Source: Ixodes scapularis
Taxonomy: Eukaryota; Arthropoda; Arachnida; Ixodida; Ixodidae
Assembly: GCF_016920785.2 (NCBI RefSeq)
Contig: NW_024609839.1
Location: 12,240,196 to 12,304,195 of the forward strand
Length of the DNA: 64,000 nt
Reading direction: 5' to 3'
Translations under genes and position numbers: made by a program
Notes under the pieces: model-generated
Database searches by the model: none
Told to the model about the DNA's origin: nothing
The model's input: the letters and a program-made list of their open reading frames with translations, nothing else
Shown: positions 11,269 through 21,205 of the stretch, in pieces
Layout: each line of letters opens with the position of its first letter
How positions within the stretch are numbered: the stretch's first letter is position 1

Positions 11269-12723
11269 ATGACGGCTACAGTTCAAGATGAGCGCAACCC
11301 TCTTGAGTTTTTCGAGTTATTTTTTGACGACGAGGTCATCGCCCTGATCGTGCAAGAAACGAACAGGTACGCCTCACAGTTTCTTGCAAAATATCGTACA
11401 ACTAATGGCTCTCACGCTGCAGCGTGGAAGCTGTTGACTGCGCAGGAGCTCAAGGTGTTCCTCGCATTGATACTGCTGCAAGGCATTATAGACAAGCCTG
11501 AACTCGCCATGTACTGGTCGACCAGGAGGATTTTCCAAACCCCCATCTTTGGTGAACTCATGAGCAAGAACAGATTTCACCTGATAATGAAGTTTCTTCA
11601 TTTTTCCGACAACGAAGATGAGATTGATGAATCACAGCACCCCCAACCGAAGCTTTGCAAGCTGTGGCCGCTGCTGTGTCTCCTCAAGGAACGGTTTCTG
11701 ACCCTCTACGTTCCTGAGAGCACTGTAGCAGTGGATGAAAGCTTGATGCTGTACAAAGGAAGGCTGTCCTGGAAGCAGTACCTGCCCCTGAAGCGCTCAC
11801 GCTTTGGTGTGAAGTTCTTTCTCCTTTGCGAGTCTGGGTACATCTCTAACCTCATCGTTTACACCGGCAAGGGGACTGTTACGCCGGACGCGGACAGTGC
11901 CATGGGCACGAAGGTCGTCCTGAGCCTGATGGAACCTTTTCTTTGCAAAGGGTACTGCGTCACTGTCGAGAATTACTACACCTCTCCAGAGCTTGTAAAC
12001 AAGCTCCTGCAGCAAAAAACCGATGTGTATGGCACGGTTCGGCCAACAAGAAAGGACGTGCCCCCCTTCAAAGACCTCAAACTCAAGAGAGGAGAAGTCG
12101 GGGCGTTTCAGCGAGGAAAGTGCATGGCCCTGCAGTGGCGCAACAAAAAGCTTGTTACCTTGCTGAGCACAGTTCATGATGCCACAGTCGTCGAAGGCGT
12201 CAACGCCCGGAACGAGAAAGTCGTGAAGCCTGCTGCAGTTTACGACTACAACAACACCATGGGAGGAGTCGACAAGAGCGACCAGAACCTCTCGTACTAC
12301 CCGGCTGTGAGAGATGGGCAGAAGGTCTATTACAAGAAGATCTTCAGGCACCTTTTCGACATGTGTGTCTACGACTCTTTTGTTCTCTACAAGAAACAAG
12401 GAGGCGCACTCAGTCAACTGGACTACCGACTGGACCTCGTAGAGAAGGTCATTGCAGCAAATCACGATGAAAGCCAGCGGAAGAAAGTTGGAAGAAAGTC
12501 CGACAATGAAGCCACGCGGCTTACAGCTCGCCATTTTGTAAGCTTCATTCCTCCAACAGAGAACAAGCAGCTCCCGACTCGGCGCTGTGTCGTCTGCTGC
12601 AAGGCCTCGTCCACTGGAGGGACCAAGATCCGGAAGGAAACAAGATATTGGTGCAAAGACTGCAACGTGGCGGTCTGCGTAATCCCATGCTTCGAAATCT
12701 ACCATACGAGGACCAACCTCTAG
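11269..12723 (+). CDS. piggyBac-type transposase (PGBD/DDE_Tnp_1_7), 484 codons
   Basis: This is a DDE/D cut-and-paste transposase. The first catalytic Asp is in TVAVDESLMLYKGRLSWKQY; the third is in MGGVDKSDQ. The second should lie in a V-D-N-(F/W/Y)-(Y/F)-T-S block, but here it reads VTVENYYTSPEL, so Asp is replaced by Glu. The C-terminus carries a Cys-rich zinc-binding domain (CVVCC, then YWCKDCNVAVCVIPC) typical of piggyBac. The ATG at 11269 is only the first Met of the long frame. Upstream, from an ATG at 10986, another frame encodes the expected acidic N-terminal region but shifts at an A-run near 11080 and again just before 11269. The mature protein was therefore probably about 90 residues longer, and this copy is likely a recent pseudogene. 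Confidence 0.9.
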   Translation: MTATVQDERNPLEFFELFFDDEVIALIVQETNRYASQFLAKYRTTNGSHAAAWKLLTAQELKVFLALILLQGIIDKPELAMYWSTRRIFQTPIFGELMSKNRFHLIMKFLHFSDNEDEIDESQHPQPKLCKLWPLLCLLKERFLTLYVPESTVAVDESLMLYKGRLSWKQYLPLKRSRFGVKFFLLCESGYISNLIVYTGKGTVTPDADSAMGTKVVLSLMEPFLCKGYCVTVENYYTSPELVNKLLQQKTDVYGTVRPTRKDVPPFKDLKLKRGEVGAFQRGKCMALQWRNKKLVTLLSTVHDATVVEGVNARNEKVVKPAAVYDYNNTMGGVDKSDQNLSYYPAVRDGQKVYYKKIFRHLFDMCVYDSFVLYKKQGGALSQLDYRLDLVEKVIAANHDESQRKKVGRKSDNEATRLTARHFVSFIPPTENKQLPTRRCVVCCKASSTGGTKIRKETRYWCKDCNVAVCVIPCFEIYHTRTNL

Positions 12724-14994
12724 ATTCTCTAAGTCGCTCCTCAGTTGGGCACAGGATGTCAAGAAAAAAATAACATTTTGCCAGTTTCTTTTTTTGCAAA
12801 GTATGAATGTTTTATCTCCGTAATAAATGTTCCAAAAATAACACGGACTGTTTTCTGTTTGAGAAGAATAGAAAAATTGCATTGGAAGTAGTCATTACAT
12901 ATAAATGCAAAAAATAATGGCATTTATTAACAAAGGTTCAATATTAAAAATTGCTCATAGTTTCTTCTTTTAAAATAATGTTTCTAAACAATACAGGAAG
13001 AAAAAAATTTGGGAGATTCGCATCATTTTTTGAAAAAATATTTGGCAGTGAAAGGGTTAAAGGGCCGACACTTCCTTACGTTTTTACTAGTGATGGACCG
13101 AATGTGCCGAACTTCAGATTCGGCATATGCCGAACTTTTGAAAGAAAGTTCAGCAAAGATCTGGCAAATGTCTGCAAACGTGCGGGAACGTGACGGGGCC
13201 ATGGATTGCAAATGGGCGCCGTGCGATTGTGTAGTTATCTTCATACAGTGTAGAACAACCAGCGGTCACGGCTTGGTGTGGGTGTGGGCAGCACGGTAAC
13301 TGTGCGTTTGTGAGCCTTAGCGAGTGTGGTTCTCTTTAATATTTTCTGCCTCAAGGACAGAAGATCGACCAGTAACTTACGCAGTCCACCGAGCAAGTGA
13401 CAAATGATGGGGTACATTCTGGATAACGCAATTTTCATTTGACCTTTTTAGTGATGCAACGAGGTAATTGAAGCATTGACCAACAATTACTTTAAAGGGA
13501 CCATGAAATGACTTTTTTACTTTTGCCAGATAACTTTTACATTAAACCTTCAACGTTCACTGAATGCCGAACAGGCATCCGCTTTTGTCTCGGTTCATTA
13601 ACTTCTATACAAAAAATGAATGAAATACTGACTTTCTTTCTCTCCAATTGACTGCAAAACAACTTGCGGCGTAATTTTGACGGTCGTGACATACCCTGGC
13701 ACAGGAACCGGAAGTTCTCTCGGCAGTAGGAGAATGGGAGCGTTAGCGGCAGCGAGTTGGGGGTGCGCCGGTGGGTTTTACTGCGCTGATGGCACCGATG
13801 TATTTTCTGAATCGGCGCCTCTCATTGCCGCGATAGCCATGGACACATCGCAGCTGAGCGAGATTCAATTAGATATGCTGCGCTGCAGCGACAGCATGGG
13901 ACTAGTCTCGTACGCCGGTATGCCTGTTGGGAAGTGCGGCGAGTCTTTCGGTGAAGACTCCAGAAGTCAACCCAACTGTCATTGTTGGCGAAAGGCGGCC
14001 CGTGTCAGTCGTTTGCAAAGCGACGTAGATGGAAACAAATTGCCGCGGGGTTTTTCGCGGCCTCGGAGATGCAGGAGCAAGCCGACGTTAAAAAAAGATA
14101 TGTTTGAACTATGACAGTGTCAGCAATAGCCACGTAAATACCTGTTCACACTCGGAGCGGATGCACGTGTTTGATGGAAGTGCTGTATTCGCGCTGTTGG
14201 TAAGCGCTTCGGGACCGATCTTCTACGATTGCAACTCAATACTGACGTGACACTCGGCAAAGGAAGGTTGGACCGACATTGCACGTTGCTCCCCCGAACT
14301 GTTATAGCTCGACAGTGACGTGCAGTCGTGTCAGAATAAAAATGGCATACTAATAGCAAAGTGTACATACAGTGTTACGAAGGTAATCCGTACGGTGTTT
14401 ATTTCAGCTCTGTATCACACAAAACAAGAAGATAGAATCGACGAAAGTCCCTTTTCGACGACAGTGTTCGTCAACACTGCCTCGGAAAACAAGGGGAAGA
14501 GATGGACCTCACCTTTTAATCTAAAATTGAGGTCAGCGATCAAACTATAATAGGGAAGGGTCCACAACGGTCGCGCGGGCGTATTCCATTCAGCACGCCA
14601 GCCGGTCGTGGGCAGACGGTCTTGGCCAAGTAGCGTTGAAGCAACGCTCCGCCGAGTCGGAGTGCCTGCTAGGCCTATCCGCCGAGCTCGCTTGGTCGGT
14701 TGATTCGTCGCCGTTGTAGCTTTTCTCGGGTGTTTGTGGATCCAGCGTTCTTATTCATCGTGGTCCGTTTCAAGTACTTTTTTCTTGCTGCTTGAAGTAG
14801 GGACGCGCGAGAAGAACACATAGAAAAATAAACGTTCATTGGTCGTCGCGACACAGTAACTGAGCGACACTGTCGGCCCTACAGTAGTTGCTTCGTTTAC
14901 CACACGATAGATGGCGCTTGGCTCTCAACATTATCAAATTTGGCAATTTTAGTCACATCTCTAATTATGCTCCAAAATGTGGATCTGAATATTA

Positions 14995-15911
14995 CAGTCG
15001 AACCTCGATATATCGAACTGCGCGGTGATGGCGAAATAGTTCTATACAGCCAGAATTCGACATATTAAATCACATCAAAAACGCGTCAAAAACTTGTAAA
15101 AGCGCGTGGCCGTCGCGCTCCGCGAAGCGCCGACAGGCGCCATATGCGCGCCGACCGACCGCAGAGGCTGGTGTGGCTCGTACTTGGCGAGAACCTGGGG
15201 CCACTCTGGATCAAGCCACTTCTTGATTTCCTTTTCATTGGCGTCCATTTGTGCAGCGACTTCTCAACATCTGCAAAGGCAGCTTTGCGTACACGCCGCG
15301 TGCCTGAGTGCTGGTTCTGTTCTGCCTTGGCCTTTATGTCCCTCTTGTTTTTCAGTAGAGTACTCAAAGTGCTTCTTGGTAGGCCTAAAGCTTCGGCGAC
15401 GCTCGACTTTTTTTCTCCATTCTCAACCCACTGGATAGCTTCCAGTTTTGCAGCAAATGTCAGGGACGTCCGTTTTTTAGTGTTTGGAGCCATCACTCAC
15501 GCAAGGCAACACGACACACGAAAGAACTACGATCACACGCGTAGCACTACCGATAATACCGAGGAGGAGGAGTCGCTGCGGCAAATGCAGTGCGTCGTTG
15601 ACAATGCGACGAACTATCCAGGCAGCGGCGTGCGCGCGCCGCTACGTTCACGTGGCGCCCTCGGCGTGTGCGTAGGCAGTTGGAAGCGCCCAATGCGCCA
15701 CCGCTATCTTCGAGGGTGTTGCGGGAAAGCTCGCCGCCTGTCAAAAGAGCGCGGGCTGTTTGGGGTGGCGGAGTTCGATATATCCATTTTATGCCCGACC
15801 CCGTTCGAAATAAAAAATAAGAAATGCATGCGATTTTCCGCGTGATATAGAAAGCGTTCGATATAGGCAATAATTCTATATATCCGTGTTCGATATATCG
15901 AGGTTTGACTG
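14995..15911 (-). mobile_element. Tigger/pogo-type Tc1-mariner element, internally deleted
   Basis: It sits between TA dinucleotides (14993-14994 and 15912-15913). The termini are CAGTCGAACCTCGATATATC and, from the right, CAGTCAAACCTCGATATATC. It is 917 bp long and keeps only the 5' part of a transposase on the minus strand. The CGATATATCGA-rich termini resemble widespread arthropod Tigger elements. Confidence 0.85.
15086..15496 (-). pseudogene. Truncated Tigger/pogo transposase (CENP-B-type HTH)
   Basis: This 136-codon minus-strand frame opens with MMAPNTKKRTSLTFAAKLEA and continues with a predicted helix-turn-helix (VAEALGLPRSTLSTLLKNK). That is the CENP-B N-terminal DNA-binding domain found in pogo/Tigger transposases. 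The second HTH starts (ADVEKSLHKW), then the frame runs into unrelated residues. The DDE catalytic domain is absent, consistent with an internal deletion. The start codon lies about 415 bp inside the right terminus, unusual but in keeping with a rearranged copy. Confidence 0.8.
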
Positions 15912-16435
15912 TATTTAACAAAACTTTGAGGAAACATTCGCCGGCTATTTATTGTTTACGATCGCGGTTCTGGTGAGGTAGGCTCTTACCCAATAGGCGA
16001 CGTGGATTCGGCTGACGTGCTCCGTTCCCGCGGATGCATCGTAGTGAAAAGGCGAAGGAAAGAAGGCGCAAAAGAGTCCAGTTTTCTTTTAAAAGTTCTA
16101 TAGTGAAGAATATTTTTTGGCTCCCTATTTTTGTGTTTCTTTTCACACCTTTTACAACATGCGGTGGATGAAATTCGATTTCAGAATCGTTTCATTGTCC
16201 CTTTAAAACACTCCTTGCAATTATAACAATCCTGTTTTCGACTCGCAAGAAGTTTGTGCCAAAACAAAATAATATTGCTTTTTAATTAACATTAGTATGA
16301 TGTTTTCATGCATCTACATAAAACTAAACACAAAACTATTATGCTCGACGTTACACATCTGACCATTCCTAACTCTTCCCATCTTCCTAAACATCCGTGT
16401 GTCTTGACACCAGAAACTGGCATTTTAAAGGTTAA

Positions 16436-19400
16436 GGGAGGAGGTGGGGAACTAAAATATATTTTTTGTTTCTGGAGCTATTGGCATGAAATTTACAGTC
16501 TGTTGGTATAAGGGCATTGATAATAACTGTAAGATTTGAATTAATTATGATTGTTCACTTTTGAGTTACATGAGTTTTTATGTTCCTTTGTTCTGCCAAG
16601 CCTGAGATATAAATGGACTATAGTATGAACATTAAATTCGCTAGACAGGTATCTGAATATACACCCAAGGGAGTGACAGAGCCCTTTCGGTGAATTCCAT
16701 TCAAGAACAGCTTTTAATACAAATTCAAATGTTCATGTCACCAAAGTCATTAACAGATATGAAAACAATTTATGGATTAAAAAAAAATTAACATCTTATT
16801 GCAAAAAGTGGGCTTGTCACACCCTTCTACTACTATCTGTCATCAAAATAAAAGAAACAGCGCACAAATCGAACAACTGCTTTGCGAGATATGCTTGGCA
16901 AAAGTAATGTAAGATTCAATAAACACCTTCTCGAGAAACGAAGTCCCAAAGTTAGATGCAGCACAACAGTGTCAAAAAGAACCCGCAGCATAGTCTGTGG
17001 TGCTGTGTTCAGCTCTCCTCTTCTGGCGTGCATCTTGCTTTGCGTGGTGGCGCTTCATGGCCTTGCTCAAGCGCAGAGAGTCCTTTTCCGAGGCCCGCCG
17101 GAAAGCCAGGTGTGCAGGCTGGAGGTTCATGGCACTGTTTATCTCCTGATGTGCCCTAGCACAGCCAGCATTGAACCTGATGACTGCCTCGTGCAGGGCA
17201 GCCTCTACAGACACCAGTGAAGCATGCTGCTCCTTCGGCATCGAAGACCACAGTACCGAACGAAAGCTTTCCGCAGCATTTTGAGTCTTGGCTCCCAAGC
17301 AGCGCGTGAGGAGCGCCGTTTGTGACAAGCGCTCGTACACAGGCAGCATGGCCTCGGCAACATAGTTGGGGAGGCAGTACTTGTGCTTTGCCAGTGGCTC
17401 TCCTTTTGCCTCAGCTGCCCTGTGCCTACACCAAGAGTCTGCTCCACTTGGACACAGGTCGTGCTTCGGATTTTCATCGGTTGAGGTGACATGGTAAAAG
17501 GTCGCCAACACGGCCCGCTTCATGGCACCCACGTCGTTGCTGTGATTCCTTATGGCCCATCCGTAGTAGCCAGTGAGCTTTTCAATTAGTCCTTTCGAGA
17601 GGCGGCCCTTTCCTCCTAGTGGCTTGTCACTCTTCTGCGAGAGATTTCGCAAAGCAGTCCCCATTCGTTCCTGCACATGGTTGAGGCATTCTTCTTTCTT
17701 TATGGGGACAAACCCATAGGTTCTCTCTTCGGTTAGGGCACCAAAAGTCCTGCTGTCCCCATTTGAAATCAGCGTAGTGTACCGCTAATTGTGTTTTTCC
17801 AAAAAACGCCCGAAAAGTGCAAGTGCAGCATCAACTTCCATCCTTCCAGAGTTTGCATCAGTGTTCTTTTGGCAGTTGTGGTTTTGTAACCACTCGGCGT
17901 ACTTCTCGTTTCCAGGCTTGGGTCCAGTCTGGCAGCCGAGACACAGATTGCAGAGCACTTCAGCATCTAGAATCAGGCCGGTGTCGAATTCTATGACGCT
18001 CCCAACGCCGACATGGGAACTGAAGCCCCTCTTGTGCCAGGTGCCATCATAGACGACGGCAATATCCCTGGTAAAACTTGGGTTTATGTCCTTGCATATA
18101 CTTTTCACAGCAGCAGCGGACTCTGCGAATATCTTCTCTGCAGAAACTGCAGCCGACTTGCTGACAACGTTTTAGAGGTGTTCCTGATAAGTCTTGTGAT
18201 GGAGTCCTCGGTGGGACACGTTCATCGTTGACCAGAAATCATTCAACGCAGTCTGGCCCTTGCCGATGCTCCTGATTGCCGATATTGCTCTCAGGTTCAC
18301 GTCAAACGCGTTAGAGTCGGCCTTGTGTGGAGAAGACCAGGCGTGGGATACAACTTCACAGACGGGGCCACACAAGTTCAAGCTTCACAGCAAGACCCAG
18401 AGCAGTCGATTCTTGAATCTTCATTCCCGTGGCTGAGCAGCCTTGGCAGACCATGTAGCCAAGAAGTTCATTGATAGCATCTAGCCGCACGATGGTGAAT
18501 TTCGATGACGAATTCGTCGGAGTAGGAGGCTCTTGCTTCAGAATATCAAACTTACGTTGCGTGGCAGACACGGAAGCAAGTTCAGCACGAATGGCATCGC
18601 AATGTTGCGCTGCCGCTTCAGTTTCCGCCCGAGAAACGTACTCCGTCTGCAAGTGCACCGTCGTGTCTCCCATTGAAGTTCCAGGCACACAGGAGCTGAT
18701 AGATTCTTCAGCCGCAGTCGGTGAACACGTCGACACGACTATGTCGCTGCCTGTGGCAGGAGCCGCATCGGCGCTCGATTTCGCTGCTCTCACTTCCTTC
18801 ATCGAGCGTTTACACGCTCCGTACGCAAACCTCGTCTTGCTTTTGTACTTACTCCTCCACATCGCTAGCCTGATTGAAGAAGAGGTGCGATCGAGAAAAC
18901 AAAACCGACGTAACAATGGAGGAGTGAAAAGCGAAGCTGACAAAGCACGAGGACAAGCAAGCAGATCACTGCCGAAAGAGCAGACGACGCAAGCCCGCGA
19001 GCGGGAGGGGCGGGAGGAAGGGAAAGGCAAACAGCGCGCGGGGAGAGGGGAGCTCACCGTGCGGCCAATAGTAGCCGCTATCTCCTCCGCGCGCTCGGGG
19101 AGCGCGCGCTCTGTCCAATCACATTCTCGCGATTGCAACATAGGAGAACGGCAATAGCGCCCTAACCAAGCGGCCGTAGCCGTTTTGGGAGCCGGCAAAA
19201 AAAGGAGAAAGAATTCACGTTCAAAACAAGACCAAGATGGCGGACGTTGGCCAAGTGCATCGGGAATGGCGAGCGCGCGAAGAAGAGTTGAGTTTTGACG
19301 TTTGATCGTCGCTTGGAAGCTACCCACGTGTCGTAGATATTCGTTTTTAAATATTTTCCCGTTGTATTCGGTACTGATAATTACAGGGAAGGTAGTTTAT

Positions 19401-19480
19401 GAGATATACAACCCAAAAATATAGTTTTCGAAAAATCGACTTTTTCGCGATTTTTCGGTTTTCAAGGCCCGCGTCCCCCC
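16436..19480 (-). mobile_element. TTAA-flanked transposon with Mutator/Kolobok-type transposase
   Basis: It is flanked by TTAA at 16432-16435 and 19481-19484. The left end begins GGGAGGAGGTGGGG and the right end, read inward, GGGGGGACGCGGGCC. The insertion point is confirmed by a related uninterrupted sequence at about 49350 (TTTTAAAAGTTAAAAACGAG). A four-base TTAA target duplication is characteristic of Kolobok and piggyBac; the encoded protein is not piggyBac-like. It carries a degraded transposase on the minus strand and inserted into the hAT-like element at 13088-20783. Confidence 0.75.
16972..18862 (-). pseudogene. Mutator-like (Kolobok-type) transposase pseudogene
   Basis: The minus-strand reading starts at the ATG at 18862 (MWRSKYKSKTRFAYGACKRS). 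The coding trace continues to the stop at 16972. A one-base shift near 18380 and in-frame stops near 18172 (TAA) and 17785 (TAG) disable it. Recognisable blocks are DIAVVYDGTWHKRGFSSHVG, then FDTGLILDAEVLCNLCLGC (transposase core with the D-G-T/S-W signature), and SKGLIEKLTGYYGWAIRNHS further on. These fit the family annotated as Mutator-like transposase domain proteins (PF20700-type), common in ticks. The C-terminus is Arg/Lys-rich. With three lesions it is inactive. Confidence 0.8.
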
Positions 19481-19573
19481 TTAAAAACGAGACGTTGCGA
19501 ACATGGTACGCACACTTTCATGCAAAGCCGACGTCAAGTGACTCAAATCGAGAAACATGCACATTACAATAAT

Positions 19574-20255
19574 AGGGAGTTTTAGAATAACGTACGCAAA
19601 TTTAGCGCATGTTTTAGTGGACGCAACGCAAGAGTTTTAGAATAGCGTTTCTCTGTCGCGACGAAAAGCCCAAGCATCTCGCGCTTGCGACGCCACCAAG
19701 ATACAGTCACAATTTTTATTTCTGCATGAAATGCTGTAACTTTAGAAAAAAACAAGTTTTTTGGTCCAGAGTAGCATTTTAGATTTGTTTAAACATGAGA
19801 ATGCGACGCGAGCGGTTGACCAGTCGTGTCCGCTTGCGTCGCCTCGACAAGAGAGGTCTCGTATGCTGACCCTCGGACATCGTACCTTCGCCGAGAAATG
19901 TTCGCGCGTCACAAGCATCCAGTTGCCGGTGATCGTTGCCAAACCGAGTACAATGTCATCCCGTATTGAAAAACGCAGTCGCGCCGCCGCCGCCAAAGCA
20001 GCCGCCGACATAATCCTGGGAGCCGCCATTTTTTTTAGCTCTGCTCGTCTTGGCTTTAGCCAACTTCTCATCACGAATTCTCCTTGAAGAAGCGCAAAGA
20101 CTCTTTGCGTACGCACGCCATTTCCGAGAAATGGCGCACGCTAAAATTGCGCACGCAAAGCGCAAAACCTGGTTTGCGTTCGGAGCATGCGCAGTGGCGA
20201 CGACTCTATTCTTTGCGTACGCAAAGCTTTAGCATGCGCTATTCTAAAACTCCCT
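19574..20255. mobile_element. MITE with 3-bp TSD (PIF/Harbinger-like), copy 1
   Basis: The termini AGGGAGTTTTAGAATAACG and, from the right, AGGGAGTTTTAGAATAGCG are inverted repeats between AAT duplications (19571-19573 and 20256-20258). It is 682 bp with no transposase. The TTTTAGAATA motif recurs subterminally. A shorter relative with the AGGGAGTTTT end is at 48333-48495 and a half copy near 38172-38224. A 3-bp duplication fits PIF/Harbinger; the superfamily assignment is tentative. Confidence 0.65.
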
Positions 20256-20911
20256 AATATTGTTATCTTTTCTGGTGAAGGCTCAGTAACCATTGCATTC
20301 ATTTTCGCGCACGAAACGGCGAATCCCAGAGAAGGTAAAATGCAGCGTTATTGCCTTTGTATTTACACCATGCACACTTGCAGGTAATGTTGCTTGTAGG
20401 TTTGCACTTGATGAGGCCTCAAAACCGAAACTCTCGAAGCGTGACTCGTGACCGCACTCGCTACTACCCAACCTCGCTGTCAGGCCACTTCTGCAAGAAG
20501 TCACTAAAATTATCAGTAAACAGACAAAAACAACACCGATGCAATTATTTTGTAGAATAGCACCTTATTTAGTATTAACTGTGCCAATATGCATTACATG
20601 TTGCATTTAGGTAAAAAAAAACGCAACCTTTTTTTAGCAAAAAAAAACCAAAATATCAACGTTAGGTCTAGTAACAATGTATTTTTGCTGAATCTTTAGA
20701 AAAGTTCGGCAAAAGTTCTGCTTTGCCGAATCCTAAGATTCAGCGCCGAATTTTCGATTCGGCAAAAGTTTGGCCCATCATTAGTTTTTACACCGTACCA
20801 ACGAGCTCGCCTCAAAAACTATCTCCCCCCGCAGGCTAGAAGCCAAACCGCAACACCAGCCATGCAGAAATTCACAGAACCATTGCTCGTAAAAAAAGTA
20901 ATAAAACCGCA

Positions 20912-20917
20912 TTTAAT
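20912..20917 (-). terminator. Candidate PPAT polyadenylation signal (ATTAAA)
   Basis: On the minus strand ATTAAA begins 22 bases after the PPAT stop codon, followed by a T-rich stretch. It is the nearest signal and would give a very short 3' UTR. A longer UTR running into the hAT-like element cannot be excluded. Confidence 0.35.
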
Positions 20918-20938
20918 TCAAAACTGGGATTGGGCGTG

Positions 20939-21205
20939 CTACCACTCTAGCGCGACCGGGTAGTTGCCAGTGAGGCAGGCGGTGCAGTGGCCGAGCTCCT
21001 TGCTGCCCCCGTTCTGGCGCTGGACCCCCTTCTGCACGGCCGTGGTGAGCCCCTGGACGGAGAGGTAGACCAGGCTGGCTGCCCCCAGGGCCTGGGCAAG
21101 CTCCTTGGCATTGAGCTTGTTGGCGATGAGCTCCTCCTTGGTAGGGATGTTGATGCCCATGTAGCACGGGTAGTGGAGCGGGGGAGACGCAATGCGGATG
21201 TGCAC
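20939..21205 (-). CDS. PPAT: PPAT coding exon 7 (residues 429-516 and stop)
   Basis: The acceptor is CTCGCAG. It encodes [20 protein letters not shown] (ligand Cys442) and the C-terminal ligand pair in [17 protein letters not shown], followed by TAG. Confidence 0.95.
   Translation of the reverse strand: MHIRIASPPLHYPCYMGINIPTKEELIANKLNAKELAQALGAASLVYLSVQGLTTAVQKGVQRQNGGSKELGHCTACLTGNYPVALEW

Larger units (their letters stand above)
10743..13056 (+). mobile_element. piggyBac-family transposon, 2.3 kb
   Basis: It is flanked by TTAA (10739-10742 and 13057-13060), the target site diagnostic of piggyBac. The terminal inverted repeats are CCCTTTAACTGCCA on the left and CCCTTTCACTGCCA on the right (13 of 14 match). 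It encodes one transposase reading frame. Length, termini and target site fit an almost full-length element. The N-terminal coding part appears frameshifted and a catalytic residue is replaced, so current activity is doubtful. Confidence 0.92.
13496..16202. mobile_element. TTAA MITE family C, copy 1, carrying a Tigger
   Basis: It is flanked by TTAA at 13492-13495 and 16203-16206. The left terminus is AGGGACCATGAAATGAC; the right, read inward, is AGGGACAATGAAACGATTC. It contains the Tigger-type element at 14995-15911. The sequence before insertion is recoverable by comparison with 49126, where TTTAAAGCACTCC is uninterrupted. A second copy spans 51484-56041. Confidence 0.75.
13088..20783. mobile_element. 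hAT-like element with nested insertions
   Basis: Eight-bp target duplications GTTTTTAC (13080-13087 and 20784-20791) flank termini TAGTGATGGACC and, read inward from the right, TAATGATGGGCC. Both subterminal regions repeat a GCCGAA/TTCGGC motif. Subtracting the nested MITE, TTAA element and small MITE leaves about 1.3 kb with no transposase, so this is non-autonomous. The internal core (near 13405-13490, 16207-16430, 19485-19570 and 20259-20620) is related to sequence at 49030-50930. It lies 155 bp beyond the PPAT stop codon, in the PPAT 3' flank. An 8-bp duplication and TA(G/A) termini fit the hAT superfamily. Confidence 0.75.

Noticed and set aside
11797..12882. 361-codon minus-strand ORF
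   Set aside because: It is antisense to the piggyBac transposase.
18471..19157. 228-codon plus-strand ORF
   Set aside because: It is antisense to the N-terminal part of the Mutator/Kolobok-type pseudogene and its upstream region.
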